Source: Bacillota bacterium (lineage in GTDB: Bacteria; Bacillota; Clostridia; Christensenellales; Aristaeellaceae). Taken from it: 64,000 nucleotides of DNA. The notes under the pieces were generated by a model. It did no database searches. It was given only the letters and a program-made list of their open reading frames with translations, and was not told where the DNA came from. The stretch covers positions 1-64,000 of the forward strand of contig JAEWSC010000058.1 of NCBI GenBank assembly GCA_023398575.1. Reading direction: 5' to 3'. The position numbers and the translations under genes were made by a program. This document shows positions 63,040 to 64,000 of the stretch, one piece after another. Numbering within the stretch: the first letter of the stretch is position 1; each line of letters begins with the position of its first letter.

Positions 63040-63190
63040 TTGGTGAGACGGGGGTTGTGGTAGTGTGGTAGAAAATTTTAATTTTCTATATATACACGGA
63101 AACGGAAATGCGTTTCGCGCACGCATGCGCGCATGCGCGCGTATATACGGCTACCTCTACAAAACCCCTCCACACTTACCACGAAACCAC
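63040..63190. other. palindrome-dense region, candidate replication origin
   Basis: Nested structures in 150 nt: GTGGTAGTGTGG (63057-63068) facing CCACACTTACCAC (63170-63182), an AT hairpin GAAAAT/ATTTTC (63071-63086), GAAACG/CGTTTC (63099-63116), the perfect palindrome CGCATGCGCGCATGCG (63122-63137), and alternating pyrimidine-purine from 63116 to 63149. It sits between the primase-helicase and the nuclease gene. Confidence 0.5.
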
Positions 63191-63203
63191 AAAGGAGACA
63201 GGA

Positions 63204-63488
63204 ATGGCTGAGCGTGATATCGTTACCTCGATTCTGCGGCTGCTCAAGAAAATGCCTTGCTGCTTCGCATGGAAGGAGCACGGTGGAATTTATGGGACGG
63301 CAGGCGTTCCGGATATCATTGCCTGCGTTAACGGGAGGTTTGTGGCCTTCGAGGTCAAAACCGAAACCGGCAAAATGACAAAGCTCCAAGAGATCACGAT
63401 ACAAAAAATCAGGAATGCAAAAGGACAAGCCTTCAAAGTCACTTCGGCGGCGGAGGTCGCCGCAATACTCAAACAATTGGAGGATTGA
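63204..63488 (+). CDS. VRR-NUC domain nuclease
   Basis: A 94-aa nuclease of the VRR-NUC family. The catalytic layout is GTAGVPDIIACVNGRFVAFE (about residues 31-50), with Asp then Glu-x-Lys (AFEVKT). Stand-alone VRR-NUC proteins are typical of phage replication modules and cut branched DNA. ATG 63204 follows AAAGGAG; the upstream extension from 63108 lies in the origin-like region. Confidence 0.92.
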   Translation: MAERDIVTSILRLLKKMPCCFAWKEHGGIYGTAGVPDIIACVNGRFVAFEVKTETGKMTKLQEITIQKIRNAKGQAFKVTSAAEVAAILKQLED

Positions 63489-63493
63489 CCCTT

Positions 63494-63958
63494 ATGAACG
63501 ATAAATCGATGACCGCCAAGGAATATCTCTCCCAAGCATACCGGATTGACCAGCGGATAAATGCGAAGTTGGAACAGGTAGCACGGCTGCGCTCCCTGAC
63601 CCAGCGGGTCACCACCACTTTTGACTCCCAGCGGGTTAGCAGGACACGTGATGTGACATCGTCCCAAACAGCGATCAACAGACTTATAGAGGCTGAGGAA
63701 AAGGTGAATAAGGACATTGATGCCTTTATTGACTGCAAGCGTGAAATCCAGGAGGTTATCGACTGTTTGGAAGATGATGATTGCCGGCTTCTTTTAGAGC
63801 TTCGCTATCTTTGCATGAAATGCTGGGATGATATCGCAATTGAAATGCATATCAGTCGCGCGCATGTTTACCGGCTGCACAACCTGGCACTGGCAATGAC
63901 TGAAGATATCCTTGAAAAACGGAGGATGCAAAACGATGCAAGCTGTCTCCATGCGTAA
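63494..63958 (+). CDS. DUF1492/ArpU-type phage transcription regulator
   Basis: A 154-aa protein: N-terminal AKEYLSQAYRIDQRINAKLE helix, coiled coil, then a C-terminal HTH CWDDIAIEMHISRAHVYRLH (about residues 115-134), as in DUF1492/ArpU regulators of late phage genes. Its TTG at 63485 overlaps the VRR-NUC stop, but ATG 63494 with GGAGG 10 nt upstream is preferred. It ends inside the next gene. Confidence 0.9.
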   Translation: MNDKSMTAKEYLSQAYRIDQRINAKLEQVARLRSLTQRVTTTFDSQRVSRTRDVTSSQTAINRLIEAEEKVNKDIDAFIDCKREIQEVIDCLEDDDCRLLLELRYLCMKCWDDIAIEMHISRAHVYRLHNLALAMTEDILEKRRMQNDASCLHA

Positions 63959-64000
63959 CAATCCTCTTTATGCTCTTCCTTACTACAAGGTCCTCCATTT
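63936..64000 (+). CDS. next mobile-element gene, N-terminus only
   Basis: ATG 63936 with GGAGG 10 nt upstream opens MQAVSMRNNPLYALPYYKVL with no stop before the window ends. It overlaps the DUF1492 gene by 23 nt. Too short to classify; a terminase or HNH gene is often next in this module. Confidence 0.5.
   Translation, partial: MQAVSMRNNPLYALPYYKVLH

Overview
The window looks like a chromosomal segment of a spore-forming, Gram-positive anaerobe of the class Clostridia. The signs are SpoIIID next to an MreB-type gene, a collagen-like BclA-type surface protein, a Tyr-rich coat-like protein, strong GGAGG ribosome sites, frequent TTG/GTG starts, and an ECF transporter cassette linked to truA. 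Genus cannot be fixed from sequence alone.

Positions 1-44344 are mostly ordinary chromosome. In order: a His-rich gene end; adenine deaminase; a membrane diguanylate cyclase; a collagen-like exosporium-type protein; two methyltransferases, an HD hydrolase and a coat-like protein; a short AT-rich Nudix/NIPSNAP pair; an ABC-2 exporter operon; a CadA-type metal ATPase behind a near-consensus promoter with overlapping dyad operators; a DUF1538 membrane protein with a tandem PII-like partner; a YbhN-like flippase; a secreted Ntn hydrolase; a DUF3048 protein; a YyaL-type thioredoxin-domain gene broken by 20 nt just before its CxxC motif; YwaF-like and nitroreductase genes; a ZIP transporter; a sugar/glycerol-phosphate-type ABC importer lacking its ATPase; GNAT and APH-like genes; a short threonyl-tRNA synthetase; mreB and spoIIID; a soluble CZB chemoreceptor; truA-ecfT-ecfA2-ecfA1; an ECF sigma factor with a large membrane anti-sigma-like protein; and rpsR-ssb-rpsF.

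The thrS leader (31555-31911) is the most complete regulatory system here. It has a consensus promoter, a 16-residue leader peptide with four consecutive Thr codons, and two mutually exclusive sets of RNA hairpins ending in a terminator. This is a textbook ribosome-mediated attenuator on a gene that in Firmicutes is usually T-box controlled. The enzyme it controls lacks TGS and has a gutted editing domain.

From tRNA-Ser(CGA) at 44819 onward the sequence is a mobile island. A 677-residue protein with possible PIN-like motifs and two C-terminal membrane helices lies between two diverged copies of a roughly 165-bp element whose outer stem shows a compensatory base pair. After it come a collapsed type I restriction gene abutting a broken DUF6809 gene, an SOS-type cassette (S24 repressor, LexA-like HTH protein, Y-family polymerase), and a prophage/ICE replication module (sigma-like protein, damaged SNF2 helicase, family A DNA polymerase, primase-helicase, VRR-NUC nuclease, DUF1492 regulator). 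Between primase and VRR-NUC lies a palindrome-dense region with a 34-nt alternating pyrimidine-purine tract that could be the element's origin. The element runs past the right edge.
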